From Brucella haematophila (lineage in GTDB: Bacteria; Pseudomonadota; Alphaproteobacteria; Rhizobiales; Rhizobiaceae), in the NCBI RefSeq assembly GCF_005938105.1, contig NZ_VCPE01000018.1, forward strand, positions 62,001-126,000: 64,000 nt of DNA, in the 5' to 3' direction. Positions within the stretch are counted from its first letter, which is position 1. Each line of letters opens with the position of its first letter. The position numbers and the translations under genes are program-made. Below are positions 63,567 to 64,000 of this stretch, in pieces. The notes beneath the pieces were generated by a model. The model had not been told where the DNA came from and did not search any database. It worked only from the letters and a program-made list of their open reading frames with translations.

Positions 63567-64000
63567 TCACAGACGTCCGGCTTCGATAATACGCTTGAGA
63601 AAGGCTTGCGTGCGCTCGCCTTGCGGATTGCCGAAGATTTGTGAAGGCGGGCCTTCCTCATAGACCTTGCCGTTTTGCAGGAAACAGACCTTGTCTGCAA
63701 CCTCGCGTGCAAACCCCATTTCATGTGTGGCCAGCACCATGGTCATGCCCTTGGTCGCCAGATCGCGCACGATATCGAGCACTTCCGACACCAGTTCCGG
63801 ATCGAGCGCCGAGGTAATCTCGTCCAGAAGCAGCAGTGTCGGGTCCATCATTAACGCGCGCACGATGGCAACGCGCTGCTGCTGGCCGCCGGAAAGCCGG
63901 TCTGGATATTCCTTCGCCTTGTGGTCAAGCCCGATACGGGCCAGAAGGGCGAGACCTTTTTCCTGCGCTTCTCTGGCAGGCATGCCCAGCACTTTTGTTG
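63567..64000 (-). CDS. Amino-acid ABC transporter ATP-binding protein (GlnQ/HisP type), 3' part
   Basis: The C-terminal roughly 144 residues are visible; the gene begins beyond the right edge, so Walker A is out of view. Present are the signature [16 protein letters not shown], Walker B LLLLDEITSALDPELV, switch His (VLATHEMGFAREVAD) and the class-specific VCFLQNGKVYEEGPPSQIFGNPQGERTQAFL tail of polar amino-acid importers. Likely one operon with the downstream P1 aminopeptidase; permease and binding protein would be to the right of the window. Confidence 0.9.
   Translation of the reverse strand, partial: TKVLGMPAREAQEKGLALLARIGLDHKAKEYPDRLSGGQQQRVAIVRALMMDPTLLLLDEITSALDPELVSEVLDIVRDLATKGMTMVLATHEMGFAREVADKVCFLQNGKVYEEGPPSQIFGNPQGERTQAFLKRIIEAGRL

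Overview
The window (about 57-58 % G+C by eye) reads as chromosomal DNA of an alphaproteobacterium of the Rhizobiales, most likely the Brucella/Ochrobactrum group. This is inferred from protein style: the Pha-type Na+/H+ antiporter with fused A/B subunit, the NgcEFG-like sugar operon also known from Sinorhizobium, the MetA type, and intergenic repeats that resemble rhizobial RIME / Brucella Bru-RS elements. No rRNA, tRNA, insertion sequence, prophage or CRISPR array was seen. Both edge genes are cut by the window.

Layout. 1-9.4 kb: 3' part of a glutathione-independent formaldehyde dehydrogenase, DUF488 protein, SAM methyltransferase, a MarR regulator divergent from a DUF899-VOC pair across a perfect palindrome, a 33-residue membrane peptide, metA behind an S-box-like SAM riboswitch, a GH25 lysozyme-like lipoprotein, and a MocR regulator divergent from an FMN split-barrel protein. 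9.4-17.6 kb: small hypothetical, FUSC transporter, a NitT/TauT-type ABC cassette (binding protein, ATPase, permease), a TctE/TctD-like two-component system and a MogA/MoaB protein. 17.8-21.9 kb: the Anbu cluster (circularly permuted ATP-grasp, alpha-E, transglutaminase, Anbu peptidase). 21.9-26.1 kb: orphan peptide-binding protein, Frm2/CinD-like nitroreductase, FAD-dependent protein.

26.6-32.7 kb: six-gene pha/mrp antiporter operon with 1- to 4-base overlaps. 33.0-40.4 kb: cytochrome bd operon (GbsR/MarR-type regulator, cydD, cydC, cydA, cydB and a 51-residue cydX). 40.5-47.9 kb: divergent amino-sugar locus (GntR regulator and BadF-type kinase against binding protein, two permeases, oxidoreductase and ATPase), with a shared 18-bp operator candidate on both sides. 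48.4-53.4 kb: branched-chain 2-oxoacid dehydrogenase operon (E1a, E1b, E2, E3). 53.4-57.3 kb: SURF1, a small basic protein and an FtsK translocase lacking the membrane domain. 57.5-62.2 kb: MacB-MacA-outer membrane factor efflux operon, followed by an AT-rich block. 62.5-64.0 kb: P1/DmpA-family aminopeptidase and an amino-acid ABC ATPase (partial).

Most of this is orderly housekeeping and transport DNA. The points that deserve a second look are the compact S-box-like leader of metA, the predicted acetyl-CoA specificity of MetA, the Anbu cluster, two genes below usual ORF cut-offs (33-aa membrane peptide, CydX), several clean operator candidates, intercistronic hairpins in two ABC operons, the membrane-domain-free FtsK, and at least six copies of two intergenic repeat families.
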